Positions 1 through 9,370 of a stretch of DNA of 40,817 bases are shown here, in pieces. The notes under the pieces were generated by a model that made no database searches, was not told where the DNA came from, and saw nothing but the letters and a program-made list of their open reading frames with translations. Position 1 is the first letter of the stretch, and every line of letters begins with the position of its first letter. A program made the translations under genes and the position numbers. This DNA is from an uncultured Olsenella sp. GTDB taxonomy: Bacteria; Actinomycetota; Coriobacteriia; Coriobacteriales; Atopobiaceae. The stretch lies in NCBI GenBank assembly GCA_949290055.1, contig CASEQJ010000016.1, forward strand, positions 1-40,817, read 5' to 3'.

Positions 1-1
1 C

Positions 2-253
2 TGGCGCGCGCTCGCGCGCACGCTGCTTGGCGCCGTGCCGGGTCTCGGGACGATCCTGCGCGCCGGCATCGCCTTCGGCGGAACCGCCCTGACCGGCAAC
101 GCGCTCCGGCTTCGCTTTGAGCTCCCGGACCTCGCGGAGCGCGCGGGGGAGGCCGGCTCTGCCGAAGAGGGCGCGGCTCGGCCCGCCGTCCTTCTCGACG
201 GCTCCGCCGTCGCGGGCGACGCCTACGTCACGATCGGTGGCGACCTTTCGTGA
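2..253 (+). CDS. C-terminal part of an unidentified protein (5' end outside window)
   Basis: An open frame runs from the window edge to a TGA at 251-253, giving the last ~83 residues. The visible part starts with a hydrophobic, glycine-rich stretch (VPGLGTILRAGIAFGG, roughly residues 12-27 of the fragment) that could be a membrane or amphipathic segment. A charged, Ala/Glu-rich region and a C-terminal GDAYVTIGGDLS follow. The Pro-Gly-Leu-Gly hydrophobic pattern is faintly like DUF697-type proteins, but I cannot identify it. Its stop overlaps the next gene's GTG start by four bases (GTGA), so it is probably co-transcribed and translationally coupled with the radical-SAM pair. Confidence 0.6.
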   Translation, partial: WRALARTLLGAVPGLGTILRAGIAFGGTALTGNALRLRFELPDLAERAGEAGSAEEGAARPAVLLDGSAVAGDAYVTIGGDLS

Positions 254-2121
254 GGGCGGCGCGCGAGAACCTCTTTCACCTGATCGAGCCGCTGCTCGCC
301 CATGTCGAGCACCCGGCGCGCTACCTCGATCACGAGTGGGGCGCGTGCGAGCGGCAGGACGGGCCCTTCCACCTCTGCATGGTCTACGCCGACGTCTACG
401 AGGTGGGACAGCCCAACCTCGGCGTCGCGATTCTCTACAACCAGGTGAACGCGCAGCCGGACATGAGCTGCGAGCGCTGCTACCTTCCCTGGAAGGACAT
501 GGCGGGCCTCATGCGCGAGCGGGGGGTCCCGCTGCTCTCGCTCGAGGGCGCCGCCCCGCTCGCGTCGTTCGACGCCGTCGGCTTCACGCTGGCCCACGAG
601 CTCATTGCCACCAACGTGCTCGAGACGCTCGACCTTGCGGGCATTGCGCTCACCTCCGCGGAGCGTGACGAGGACGACCCGATAATCCTTGCCGGCGGCC
701 CCTCCGCGTGGAACGCCGAGCCGCTCGCCCCCGTCTTCGACGCCGTTCTGCTCGGCGACGGCGAGGAGTCTATTGTCGAGGTCTGTGCGTGCATTCGCGA
801 CGCGCGCTCCGAGGGCCTCTCGAGGGCGGAGCTGCTGGGCAGGCTCGCGGAGGTTCCGGGCACCTACGTCCCCTCCCTCTATGACGTGCGCGTCGACGAG
901 ACGTCGACGCGCTGGGGCTACGCGGTGCCGCGCGAGGGCTCCCCGGCGAGCGAGGTCGTGCTCAAGCGCTGCGTGGGCGACTTTGCCGACACCCCGGCGC
1001 TCGCCCAGCGGATCGTCCCCTACATGGGGATCGTCCAGGACCGTCTCTCGCTCGAGGTGCTGCGCGGCTGCGCGCGGGGCTGCCGCTTCTGCCAGGCGGG
1101 CATGACGTACAGGCCGGTCCGCGAGCGCCCGGCGGAGCAGGTCGTGCGCTGCGGCGTCGACGGCCTGCTCGCGAGCGGCCACAACGAGATCTCGCTCTCG
1201 TCGCTCTCCACGACCGACCACTCGCAGTGCGCGGAGATCCTTTCGGGCTTCAACCGCGAGCTCGAGGGCAGGGGAGTGCGCGTCTCGATTCCCTCGCAGC
1301 GGCTTGACTCCTTCGGCGTCGACATGGCGGCCGCGGTGGCCGGTGCCCGGCGTGGCGGCCTCACCTTCGCGCCGGAGGCGGGAAGCCAGCGCCTGCGCGA
1401 CGTGATCAACAAGAACGTCTCCGAGGACGACGTCGAGACCGCGGCGAGAAACGCGTTTCGGGCCGGGTGGCGCCGGATGAAGCTCTACTTCATGATCGGG
1501 CTGCCCACCGAGACGGACGAGGACGTGGTCGGAATCGCGCGGCTCGCCGAGCGGGTCCTCGATATCGGCCGCGAGGAGCTCGGCCGCAAGGCCGGCGTCT
1601 CCGTGTCCATATCCGTTGCCGTGCTCGTCCCCAAGGCCTACACGCCCTTCCAGTGGTGCGGCCAGCTCGACCCCGACGAGGTGCGCCGACGCCAGCAGCT
1701 GCTTCTTCATGAGATTCGGGACCGTGCCATACGCGTCTCCTACCACGACGCGAGCGTCTCGCTCGTCGAGGGGGCGCTCTCGAAGCTGGGACGCGGCGGC
1801 TTCGCCCTCGTGCACCGCGCCTGGGAGCTCGGCTGCCGCTTCGACGCCTGGACGAGCGAGTTTCGCTTCGAGCTCTGGTTGGAGGCGGCGCGCGACTGTG
1901 GGCTCGACCTCGCCGAGGTCGCCTGCGAGGAGTTCCCCCTCTCCGCGCGTCTGCCCTGGGACCACACCTCTCCCGGCGTGGACAAGGGCTACCTGCAGCG
2001 CGAGTGGCTGCGCGCGACCGACGGCGTCACGACTCCCGACTGCACGCGAAAGAGCTGCACGGGCTGCGGCGTGTGCCCGGCGCTCGGCGTGCGCAACGTG
2101 ATCTGGGGTGATCGCTCATGA
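250..2121 (+). CDS. TIGR03960-type radical SAM protein with B12-binding-like N-terminus
   Basis: Predicted radical SAM enzyme of 623 residues; the substrate of this family is not established. The N-terminal ~230 residues fit a cobalamin-binding-like domain (GGPSAWNAEPLAPVFDAV and GDGEE near 149-173). The 4Fe-4S CxxxCxxC motif is C274-x3-C278-x2-C281 (GCARGCRFCQAG), followed by a TIM-barrel region with SLSTTDHSQ and FAPEAGSQRLRD. A C-terminal cysteine cluster (CTRKSCTGCGVCP) ends the protein, as is usual in this family. The GTG start at 250 overlaps the previous stop, and the stop overlaps the next gene's ATG (ATGA). Pairing with a DUF2344 protein upstream of rplU is the recurrent family context and suggests a link to tRNA or ribosome modification (inference). 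Confidence 0.9.
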   Translation: MRAARENLFHLIEPLLAHVEHPARYLDHEWGACERQDGPFHLCMVYADVYEVGQPNLGVAILYNQVNAQPDMSCERCYLPWKDMAGLMRERGVPLLSLEGAAPLASFDAVGFTLAHELIATNVLETLDLAGIALTSAERDEDDPIILAGGPSAWNAEPLAPVFDAVLLGDGEESIVEVCACIRDARSEGLSRAELLGRLAEVPGTYVPSLYDVRVDETSTRWGYAVPREGSPASEVVLKRCVGDFADTPALAQRIVPYMGIVQDRLSLEVLRGCARGCRFCQAGMTYRPVRERPAEQVVRCGVDGLLASGHNEISLSSLSTTDHSQCAEILSGFNRELEGRGVRVSIPSQRLDSFGVDMAAAVAGARRGGLTFAPEAGSQRLRDVINKNVSEDDVETAARNAFRAGWRRMKLYFMIGLPTETDEDVVGIARLAERVLDIGREELGRKAGVSVSISVAVLVPKAYTPFQWCGQLDPDEVRRRQQLLLHEIRDRAIRVSYHDASVSLVEGALSKLGRGGFALVHRAWELGCRFDAWTSEFRFELWLEAARDCGLDLAEVACEEFPLSARLPWDHTSPGVDKGYLQREWLRATDGVTTPDCTRKSCTGCGVCPALGVRNVIWGDRS

Positions 2122-2885
2122 GGCAGCAGCCAACCGCCGCTCGTCCCCAGGACCTGCCCGTCAAGGCCGACCTCGCGCGCCTGCGCGTCGAGTACGGCAA
2201 GGACAGCCGGCTCGCCTACCTCGGGCACCTCGACCTCATTGCCACGGTCGAGCGGTGCGTGCGCCGCGCCCGTCTGCCCTTCTCGATCGGCAACGGCTTT
2301 GCGCGCCGCATGCGCATTCAGTTCTCGAGCGCGCTGCCGGTCGGCGCGAGCTCCTCGTGCGAGTACTTTGACCTGCGTCTCACGGAGGCTCTTGACCCTG
2401 AGGAGGCCCTCGCTGCCCTGCGCGCCGCGACGCCGGGCGCGCTCGCGCCGAGGCGGGCCGTCTACGTCGAGGGACGCATGCCCGCGCTCGAGGCGTGGCT
2501 CGACCGCGCGTCCTGGGAGCTCTGCTGCCTCGGCGCGCCCTTCTCGGCCGAGGAGCTCGCGGAGGCCGTCCGCGGGGTCCGCGAGCTGGGGAAGATAACG
2601 TACCTGCGCGGGGAGCGCGAGAAGCGCGTGGACCTGTCCGCGACGCTCGTCGGCTTCTCCGTGCGCGAGGGCGACGACGGTCCGGTGGTTGAGCTTGAGA
2701 CCCGCTCGAGTCCCGCCGGCGCCCTCAGGCCGCGCGTTCTTCTCGACGCGGCGCTCGGGGCGGCGGGACTTGCCGAGCCGTCCTCGGTCCGCGTCCGTCG
2801 CAAGGGCCAGTGGCACGAGGAAGATGGTTGTCTTGTGGAGCCTTTCGGACGCTTGTTCCAGCCGGGGGAGACACCTTTATCCTGA
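2118..2885 (+). CDS. TIGR03936/DUF2344 radical-SAM-associated protein
   Basis: A 255-residue partner of the preceding radical SAM enzyme; in some bacteria the two are one fused polypeptide. The family signature is at the N-terminus: RVEYGKDSRLAYLGHLDL near residues 24-41, then RRARLPFSIGNGFARRMRIQFSSALPVG, which matches the conserved 'R...LP...S.GF.P.P.l.fa.aLp.G' pattern. No metal-binding cysteine cluster is present. The ATG at 2118 overlaps the upstream stop by four bases, so the proteins are probably made in a fixed ratio. The function is unknown; it is probably an accessory or substrate-binding subunit. A promoter follows before rplU, so the ribosomal genes can be transcribed separately. 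Confidence 0.88.
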   Translation: MRQQPTAARPQDLPVKADLARLRVEYGKDSRLAYLGHLDLIATVERCVRRARLPFSIGNGFARRMRIQFSSALPVGASSSCEYFDLRLTEALDPEEALAALRAATPGALAPRRAVYVEGRMPALEAWLDRASWELCCLGAPFSAEELAEAVRGVRELGKITYLRGEREKRVDLSATLVGFSVREGDDGPVVELETRSSPAGALRPRVLLDAALGAAGLAEPSSVRVRRKGQWHEEDGCLVEPFGRLFQPGETPLS

Positions 2886-2963
2886 GCAAGGCCGCATTGT
2901 CCGGGCACGGCGTGCGCTACCGTCTTTTCCCTTGCGGTATCCGCAGGTCACGGCAACTTTTCG

Positions 2964-2992
2964 TTGACGAGCCCGGCCCGTGCTAGTAATAT
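2964..2992 (+). promoter_or_regulatory. Strong sigma70-type promoter for rplU-rpmA
   Basis: TTGACG (2964-2969), a 17-bp spacer and TAATAT (2987-2992) are close to consensus and sit in a local AT-rich patch. Initiation near 2999 would give a leader of about 35 nt ending in AAGGG ahead of the rplU ATG. The small palindrome GCAACTGTTGC (2995-3005) overlaps the predicted start site. Confidence 0.8.
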
Positions 2993-3033
2993 AAGCAACT
3001 GTTGCATTCAGCCAGCAATGAAGGGTTTCGCAC

Positions 3034-3342
3034 ATGTACGCAATCGTAGCAACTGGTGGCAAGCAGTATAAGGTTGCCGAGGGTGACGTCCTCGACGTCG
3101 AGAAGCTCGACGCGCAGCCTGGCGACAAGGTCCAGCTCCCCGTCCTTCTCCTGAACGACGGCGACAAGACGGTCGTTGGTTCGGCCCCCCTCGAGGGCAA
3201 GACTGTCACCGCCGAGGTCGTCGAGCAGTTCAAGGGCGAGAAGGTCCTCGTCTTCAAGCTCAAGAAGCGTAAGCGCTACCACCGCGCCAACGGCCACCGT
3301 CAGAACCTGACGAAGATCAAGGTCGTCGAGATTCCCGCGTAG
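3034..3342 (+). CDS. rplU: 50S ribosomal protein L21 (bL21)
   Basis: Large-subunit 23S rRNA-binding protein of 102 residues, the usual family length. The N-terminus MYAIVATGGKQYKVAEGDVL and the C-terminal KLKKRKRYHRANGHRQ are diagnostic of bL21. An AAGGG Shine-Dalgarno about 10 nt upstream supports the ATG at 3034. It is the first gene of a two-gene rplU-rpmA unit with its own promoter at 2964-2992 and terminator at 3657-3684. The rplU-rpmA-obgE order is widely conserved, but here a terminator and a 450-bp spacer separate the ribosomal genes from obgE. Confidence 0.98.
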   Translation: MYAIVATGGKQYKVAEGDVLDVEKLDAQPGDKVQLPVLLLNDGDKTVVGSAPLEGKTVTAEVVEQFKGEKVLVFKLKKRKRYHRANGHRQNLTKIKVVEIPA

Positions 3343-3378
3343 CTCTCGTTTTTCGCTCTAGAGAAGGCAGGTCACACC

Positions 3379-3627
3379 ATGGCTCACAAGAAAGGTCTCG
3401 GCTCGTCCCGCAACGGCCGCGATTCTCAGGCTCAGCGCCTCGGCACCAAGCGTTATGGCGGTCAGTTCGTGAAGGCCGGCGAGATTCTCGTCCGTCAGCG
3501 CGGCACCCACATTCACCCGGGTGACAACGTGGGTATCGGCAAGGACGACACGCTGTTCGCCCTCACCGCCGGCACCGTCGAGTTCACCAAGGGCGTCAAG
3601 CACCGCGTGCACGTCCGCGAGGCGTAA
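3379..3627 (+). CDS. rpmA: 50S ribosomal protein L27 (bL27)
   Basis: Large-subunit protein whose N-terminal tail reaches the peptidyl-transferase centre. It has 82 residues. It begins directly with [16 protein letters not shown], so it lacks the cleaved N-terminal extension found in many Firmicutes L27 proteins; the mature Ala-His-Lys tail is encoded as such. [20 protein letters not shown] is the conserved core. A GAGAAGGCAGG Shine-Dalgarno region lies just upstream. It follows rplU by 36 bp and ends shortly before a perfect intrinsic terminator. Confidence 0.98.
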   Translation: MAHKKGLGSSRNGRDSQAQRLGTKRYGGQFVKAGEILVRQRGTHIHPGDNVGIGKDDTLFALTAGTVEFTKGVKHRVHVREA

Positions 3628-3656
3628 CGAGAGCGCGCTCAGGCTGTTTGACTCGG

Positions 3657-3684
3657 GCCCCGGTCACTGACCGGGGCTCTTTTT
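3657..3684 (+). terminator. Intrinsic terminator after rpmA
   Basis: A perfect 9-bp stem GCCCCGGTC (3657-3665) / GACCGGGGC (3669-3677) with loop ACT is followed by TCTTTTTGTTTCT. This is a textbook Rho-independent terminator ending the rplU-rpmA transcript. Confidence 0.93.
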
Positions 3685-3728
3685 GTTTCTGTGTCCGCGG
3701 CACCTACGCTGCCGAGGCTGTTCCCTCA

Positions 3729-3903
3729 TGTTTTGGGCAACAACTTTGATGGGCGACGTCGACTTGGTTAGATAGCTGATTACAAAAGTTTGCATATGGT
3801 GACAGCTGGGCGACAAAAACGCTCTTCTCGTGGCTTCAACATAAAACCTGTTGCCCAAAACACGAAATTCTTCCTTGAGAATCGGACCTGCGCCGACGCA
3901 GGG
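3729..3903. repeat. Intergenic inverted-repeat element, copy 1
   Basis: This lies in the 516-bp gene-free stretch 3628-4143. TGTTTTGGGCAACA (3729-3742) is exactly inverted at 3849-3862 (TGTTGCCCAAAACA), a 14-bp perfect inverted repeat bounding about 134 bp. Blocks inside and just beyond it (TTTGATG 3745-3751, TTTGCATA 3789-3796, AACATAAAAC 3838-3847, TTGAGAATCG 3875-3884) recur in the same order in the intergenic stretch at 20179-20344. The region is visibly more AT-rich than its surroundings and carries no convincing reading frame. It may be a non-autonomous mobile element (MITE-like) or a conserved regulatory/RNA element; the sequence alone does not decide. Confidence 0.65.
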
Positions 3904-3954
3904 GCCCGAAAACCTCAAAAGTAGGGTTTTGTTGGCTCGCCGTCGGCGCTTTTT
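3887..3954 (+). promoter_or_regulatory. Attenuator-like fold with two mutually exclusive stems
   Basis: Hairpin A is CCTGCG (3887-3892) / CGCAGG (3897-3902) with a CCGA tetraloop. Its bases also form part of GCGCCGACG (3890-3898), which pairs perfectly with CGTCGGCGC (3941-3949) and is followed directly by TTTTT (3950-3954). An inner stem AAAACC (3909-3914) / GGTTTT (3925-3930) sits inside the long-range stem. The two outer pairings exclude each other, as in an attenuator, or the whole may be the 3' end of a small RNA. No strong promoter was seen upstream within the stretch; TTGATG (3746-3751), 17 bp, TAGATA (3769-3774) is only a weak candidate. Confidence 0.4.
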
Positions 3955-3967
3955 GGCTGGCAGGGTC

Positions 3968-3981
3968 GGGTATGTACACCC
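3968..3981. promoter_or_regulatory. Operator-like palindrome, distal site upstream of obgE
   Basis: GGGTATGTACACCC is an imperfect palindrome (5 of 6 positions per arm about a 2-bp centre). It closely matches the site at 4057-4070, consensus GGGT(A/G)T-N2-ACACCC. The two are 89 bp apart in the obgE upstream region and could bind one dimeric regulator cooperatively (inference). Confidence 0.4.
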
Positions 3982-3996
3982 TACGGGCCGTCATGA

Positions 3997-5535
<1,539 letters not shown>

Positions 5536-6648
5536 GTGGCTGCCGTCGGTCTCGTTGTCGTCAAGATCGGATCCTCCACGCTGGTGGACGCCGAGGGCCG
5601 CCTCGACCGCGGCTTCATACGCTCCCTCTGCGACCAGGTGAGCGAGCTCGTGTCGGGCGGCACTCGCGTCGTCATAGTCTCCTCCGGTGCCGCGGCCGCC
5701 GGCCGTGACGTGCTCGGCTTCTCCGAGCGCCCGAGCGACCTCGCGACGCTTCAGGCCTGCGCCTCAGCGGGGCAGGCCCGCCTCACCCAGGCCTATGCCG
5801 ACGTGCTTGCCGAGCGGGGGATCCCCTGCGGCCAGGTTCTGCTCACGCGTCGCGACGTCATGGACCGAGACGGCTACCTCAACGCCCGAACGACCCTCAC
5901 CCGTCTGATCGAGCTCGGCGCCGTGCCCGTCGTGAACGAGAACGACACCGTCTCGACCGCCGAGTTCGCCTTCGGCGACAACGACATGCTGGGGGCGCTC
6001 GTCTCCGCGCTCGTGGGGGCCGACCTCTACCTCATTTGCTCTGACGTTGACGGCCTCTACACCGCCAACCCCCAGGAGGACCCGAGCGCCACGCTCATTC
6101 CGCGCGTCGAGGAGGTGGACCAGCGCCTGAGCGCGCTCGCGGGCGGGGCGGGGACCTCCTTTGGGACCGGCGGCATGTCCTCAAAGCTCCGCGCGGCGCG
6201 CGCCATGCTCGCCGCCGGAATCCCCACTGTTATCTGCCGCGGCCGCCGCCCCGACGTCCTTCTCGAGGTCGCGCGCGGCGAGAGCGTGGGGACGCGCTTC
6301 GAGGCCCGTCCCGGCGCGGCGCACGAGGGCGGCCGGAAGCTCTGGATCGGCCTTGCCGAGGTCCCGCGCGGCACGATCACGCTTGACGAGGGCGCCACCA
6401 GGGCCGTTCTCGAGCGCGGCGCCTCGATTCTCCCCGTCGGCGTCGTCTCGTCGAGCGGGTCGTTCCAGTGCGGCGACGTCGTCAGCGTGCGCTCCTCGTC
6501 CGGGGACGTGATCGGGCGCGGGGTGGCGCGCTACTCCTCCGAGGACATGGCGCGCGTGCGCGGGATCAAGCTCGACGTCATAGCGCGCTTCCTCGGCGCC
6601 GAGCGGGCCCAGCCCGCCGTGCACCGCGACGACCTTCTCGTCCTCTAG
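5536..6648 (+). CDS. proB: Glutamate 5-kinase
   Basis: Phosphorylates L-glutamate with ATP in the first step of proline synthesis. It has 370 residues. The amino-acid-kinase domain shows VVVKIGSSTLV at the N-terminus, VIVSSGAAAAGRDVL, VPVVNENDTVS, and FGDNDMLGALVSALVGADLYLICSDVDGLYTANP. A C-terminal PUA domain occupies ~275-355, as in the full-length bacterial enzyme. The GTG start directly abuts the obgE stop, with GGGGGAGGAG at 5523-5532 as Shine-Dalgarno inside the end of obgE. With proA downstream it makes the glutamate-semialdehyde branch; no proC is in the window. Confidence 0.96.
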   Translation: MAAVGLVVVKIGSSTLVDAEGRLDRGFIRSLCDQVSELVSGGTRVVIVSSGAAAAGRDVLGFSERPSDLATLQACASAGQARLTQAYADVLAERGIPCGQVLLTRRDVMDRDGYLNARTTLTRLIELGAVPVVNENDTVSTAEFAFGDNDMLGALVSALVGADLYLICSDVDGLYTANPQEDPSATLIPRVEEVDQRLSALAGGAGTSFGTGGMSSKLRAARAMLAAGIPTVICRGRRPDVLLEVARGESVGTRFEARPGAAHEGGRKLWIGLAEVPRGTITLDEGATRAVLERGASILPVGVVSSSGSFQCGDVVSVRSSSGDVIGRGVARYSSEDMARVRGIKLDVIARFLGAERAQPAVHRDDLLVL

Positions 6649-6705
6649 CCTCGCACGGCCGCTCTCGGCTATGCTACGGGTAAGCGGCAACGGAAGGAGA
6701 CACCC

Positions 6706-7989
6706 ATGTCTGAGGCCAGGGAGAAGGCCGCGCTCGCCCGGGACGCGGCGCCACAGCTTGCACGCGCCCCGCGTCGCATACGCGAGCGCGCCCTCGCGCG
6801 CGCCGCGGAGCTCATTCGCACCCGCTCCGAGGCGATCGTCGAGGCGAACGCCCGCGACCTCGAGCGCGCCCGCGCCGCCGGCATGAGCGCCGGCCTGCTG
6901 GACCGTCTCATGCTCGATTGCGACCGCGTGTCCGCAATCGCGGACTCCCTCGACGACATAGCCCGTCAGCAGGACCCGCTGGGACGCGTGCTCGACGGCT
7001 CGACCCTCGAGAACGGTCTGAGGATCGAGCGCGTGACGGTCCCGCTCGGCGTCGTGGCCATGATCTACGAGGCCAGGCCAAACGTCACCGCGGACGCCTT
7101 CGGCCTCTGCGTGCGCTCCGGCAACGCCTGCGTCCTCAAGGGCGGCTCGGCGGCGCGCGAGTCCTGTCTCGCGATCGTCGCGCTCTGCCGCGACGCGCTG
7201 AGCGACGCCGGTCTCCCCGCCGACGCTCTGCAGTACGTCGACGACGACGCCAACCACACCCAGACCGCGGAGCTCCTCGGGGCGACCGGCCTCGTTGACG
7301 TGCTCATTCCACGCGGCGGCGCGGCGCTGATTCGCGCCTGCGTCGAGGGCGCCAAGGTCCCCGTGATCGAGACGGGCACGGGCAACTGCCACGTCTACGT
7401 GCACGCCTCGGCCGACCTCGAGAAGGCCCGCGCCATTGTCATGAACGCCAAGACGCAGCGCGTGGGCGTCTGCAACGCCGCCGAGTCGCTGCTCGTCGAC
7501 CGCGCGGTGGCCGAGCGCTTCCTCCCTGGCATGCTCGTCGAGCTTGCCGGTGCCGACGTGCTCGTCCATGGTGACGAGGACACGCTCGCCGCCGTCGAGC
7601 TCGTGGGCGAGAAGGACCGTGAGCTCGTGCGCTCCCACGTCGTGGCCGCGACCGGTGAGGACTGGGGCCGCGAGTACCTTGCCCTCGAGATCAGCGTGCG
7701 CGTCGTCTCCGGGTTGGACGAGGCGATAGCGCACGTCAACCGCTACGGGACCGGGCACTCCGAGGCGATCGTGGCCGACTCCTACGAGGCCTGCGAGCGC
7801 TTCCTCGCCGAGGTGGACGCCTCGGTCGTCTACGCCAACGCCTCGACACGCTTCACCGACGGCGGGGTCTTCGGGCTGGGCGCCGAGATCGGGATTTCCA
7901 CGCAGCGCCTGCACGCGCGCGGGCCCATGGGAGCCTCGGCGCTCACCACGACGAAGTGGCTCGCGCGCGGGGAGGGCCAGGTGAGATGA
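6706..7989 (+). CDS. proA: Glutamate-5-semialdehyde dehydrogenase (gamma-glutamyl phosphate reductase)
   Basis: NADPH-dependent reduction of gamma-glutamyl phosphate to glutamate semialdehyde, the second step of proline synthesis; 427 residues. Family markers are PLGVVAMIYEARPNVTADAFGLCVRSGNA, VIETGTGNCHVYVH, and the catalytic cysteine C256 in RVGVCNAAESLL. The C-terminal FGLGAEIGISTQRLHARGPMG is typical. GGAAGGAG lies just upstream of the ATG. The 57-bp gap after proB contains TATGCT (6670-6675), a possible -10, but no matching -35. The stop TGA overlaps the nadD ATG (ATGA). Confidence 0.97.
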   Translation: MSEAREKAALARDAAPQLARAPRRIRERALARAAELIRTRSEAIVEANARDLERARAAGMSAGLLDRLMLDCDRVSAIADSLDDIARQQDPLGRVLDGSTLENGLRIERVTVPLGVVAMIYEARPNVTADAFGLCVRSGNACVLKGGSAARESCLAIVALCRDALSDAGLPADALQYVDDDANHTQTAELLGATGLVDVLIPRGGAALIRACVEGAKVPVIETGTGNCHVYVHASADLEKARAIVMNAKTQRVGVCNAAESLLVDRAVAERFLPGMLVELAGADVLVHGDEDTLAAVELVGEKDRELVRSHVVAATGEDWGREYLALEISVRVVSGLDEAIAHVNRYGTGHSEAIVADSYEACERFLAEVDASVVYANASTRFTDGGVFGLGAEIGISTQRLHARGPMGASALTTTKWLARGEGQVR

Positions 7990-8693
7990 CGGTCGACGTC
8001 GCACGCCTCAGAGCCTATGACCTGCCGGTCCTCGGCCTCGACGAGGGTCGCACCTACCGCCTGGGAATCATGGGCGGGACCTTCGACCCCATTCACAACG
8101 GTCACCTCGTCGCCGCCGAGCAGGCCTTCGACGACCTCGCCCTCGACCTGGTCGTCTTCATGCCCGCCGGCCGTCCCGCCTTCAAGCAGGACCAGCGCGT
8201 GACCTCGGGCGAGGAGCGCTTTGCCATGACGCTGCTCGCCACGGCCGACAACCCGCACTTCGTTGCCTCGCGCTTTGAGATTGACCGCGACGGCGTCACC
8301 TACACGGCGGACACGCTGCGCCTCCTGCGCCAGCTCTACCCCAACAACGTCGAGTTCTACTTCATTACCGGCGCCGACGCGATCACCGAGATCGTCTCCT
8401 GGCGCGACGCCGCCGACATAGCGCGGCTCGCGCACCTCGTCGGGGCGACGCGCCCCGGCTACGACCTCGACCGCGCCTGGGACGCAATCGCCGCGTCCGG
8501 CCTGGACTTCGACGTCACCTACCTCTCCGTTCCCGCGCTCGCAATCTCCTCGAGCTACCTGCGCGAGCGCGTCGAGGCTGGGCAGAGCCTGCGCTACCTG
8601 ACGCCCGACCAGGTGACGGGCTACCTGCACAAGCACGGGCTCTACGGGGCGCCGCGCAGCCGCTACGGGCACACCCGCGAGGTGGTTGCCTAA
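7986..8693 (+). CDS. nadD: Nicotinate-nucleotide adenylyltransferase
   Basis: Adenylates nicotinate mononucleotide to deamido-NAD in NAD synthesis. It has 235 residues. The nucleotidyltransferase signature GGTFDPIHNGH is at 30-40, and the C-terminal ISSSYLRERV corresponds to the family's ISST/S-x-hR motif. The ATG at 7986 overlaps the proA stop and has GGGGAGGG about 9 nt upstream. A start further upstream would run into proA, and one at the Met of IMGG would remove the first strand of the fold. The ~25-residue N-terminal extension is slightly long for the family. Its stop overlaps the yqeK start (TAATG). Confidence 0.95.
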   Translation: MTVDVARLRAYDLPVLGLDEGRTYRLGIMGGTFDPIHNGHLVAAEQAFDDLALDLVVFMPAGRPAFKQDQRVTSGEERFAMTLLATADNPHFVASRFEIDRDGVTYTADTLRLLRQLYPNNVEFYFITGADAITEIVSWRDAADIARLAHLVGATRPGYDLDRAWDAIAASGLDFDVTYLSVPALAISSSYLRERVEAGQSLRYLTPDQVTGYLHKHGLYGAPRSRYGHTREVVA

Positions 8694-9361
8694 TGGCAAA
8701 GAAGAAGGGGAAGTCGCGCGAGAAGGGCGGTGAGAAGCTGCGGGTCAGCTACACGCCGAAGCAGCAGGTTCTTCTCGCCCGCATAACGGAGGACGTGACC
8801 GAGCACCTTGCCGCAAAGCCGCGCCGGCTCGCCCACTCGCTCTCGGTCGCCAAGACCGCCGAGCGGCTGGCCGTCGCCTACGGGGTCGACCCCTTCCTCG
8901 CGCGGGCGGCGGGGCTCCTGCATGACTGGGAGAAGGTCTGCTCCGTCTCCGAGCAGCTCGCACATGCCCGTGAGCTCGGCATTGACCTTGGCGTCGAGCT
9001 TGAGCTCGTGCACTCGGTCCTGCACGGCATGATAGCCGCGCGCGTCCTCCCGGCGCGCTACCCCGAGCTCCCGCCCGCGGTGTGGCACGCCATTGCGGTC
9101 CACACCTCCGCTTCCGCGGACATGGGCCCGCTTGACGAGGTCCTCTTCGTCGCCGACGGAATCGAGCCGCTCAGGCCGGACTCACCTCCGATCGAGCGGC
9201 TCCGCGCGCTCGTGGGGCGCGCGAGCCTCGACGACCTCTTCTGGGACTCCTTCGTCGGGGGGATCACCTACGTCCTCGAGGGCGGGCGCTACCTCTACCC
9301 GGGGACCATTGACGTGTACAACGCCCTTGCCGCGCGCCGCGCGGGTCGGGCCCACAGCTAA
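8693..9361 (+). CDS. yqeK: HD-domain hydrolase, YqeK family (probable Ap4A hydrolase)
   Basis: Predicted metal-dependent phosphohydrolase; characterised YqeK proteins split diadenosine tetraphosphate symmetrically. It has 222 residues. HD-domain metal ligands are visible: H48 (RRLAHSLSVAKT), H77-D78 (GLLHDWEK), and later histidines in VLHGMIAARVL and WHAIAVHT. A Lys-rich N-terminal tail (MAKKKGKSREKGGEK) precedes the domain and is longer than usual. The start is fixed by a one-base overlap with nadD. The nadD-yqeK-rsfS order is a conserved cluster, which supports the assignment. Confidence 0.9.
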   Translation: MAKKKGKSREKGGEKLRVSYTPKQQVLLARITEDVTEHLAAKPRRLAHSLSVAKTAERLAVAYGVDPFLARAAGLLHDWEKVCSVSEQLAHARELGIDLGVELELVHSVLHGMIAARVLPARYPELPPAVWHAIAVHTSASADMGPLDEVLFVADGIEPLRPDSPPIERLRALVGRASLDDLFWDSFVGGITYVLEGGRYLYPGTIDVYNALAARRAGRAHS

Positions 9362-9370
9362 GGAGAGCGC

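Noticed and set aside
223..1965. Long - strand open frame opposite the radical SAM gene
   Set aside because: Same GC-driven shadow effect; the + strand frame has the CxxxCxxC motif and family-wide similarity.
8686..8693. TTGCCTAA at the end of nadD, identical to the first 8 bases of the REP palindromes
   Set aside because: No AAAGGGGTC continuation and no matching right arm; yqeK begins at once. Chance match of an Ala-stop context.
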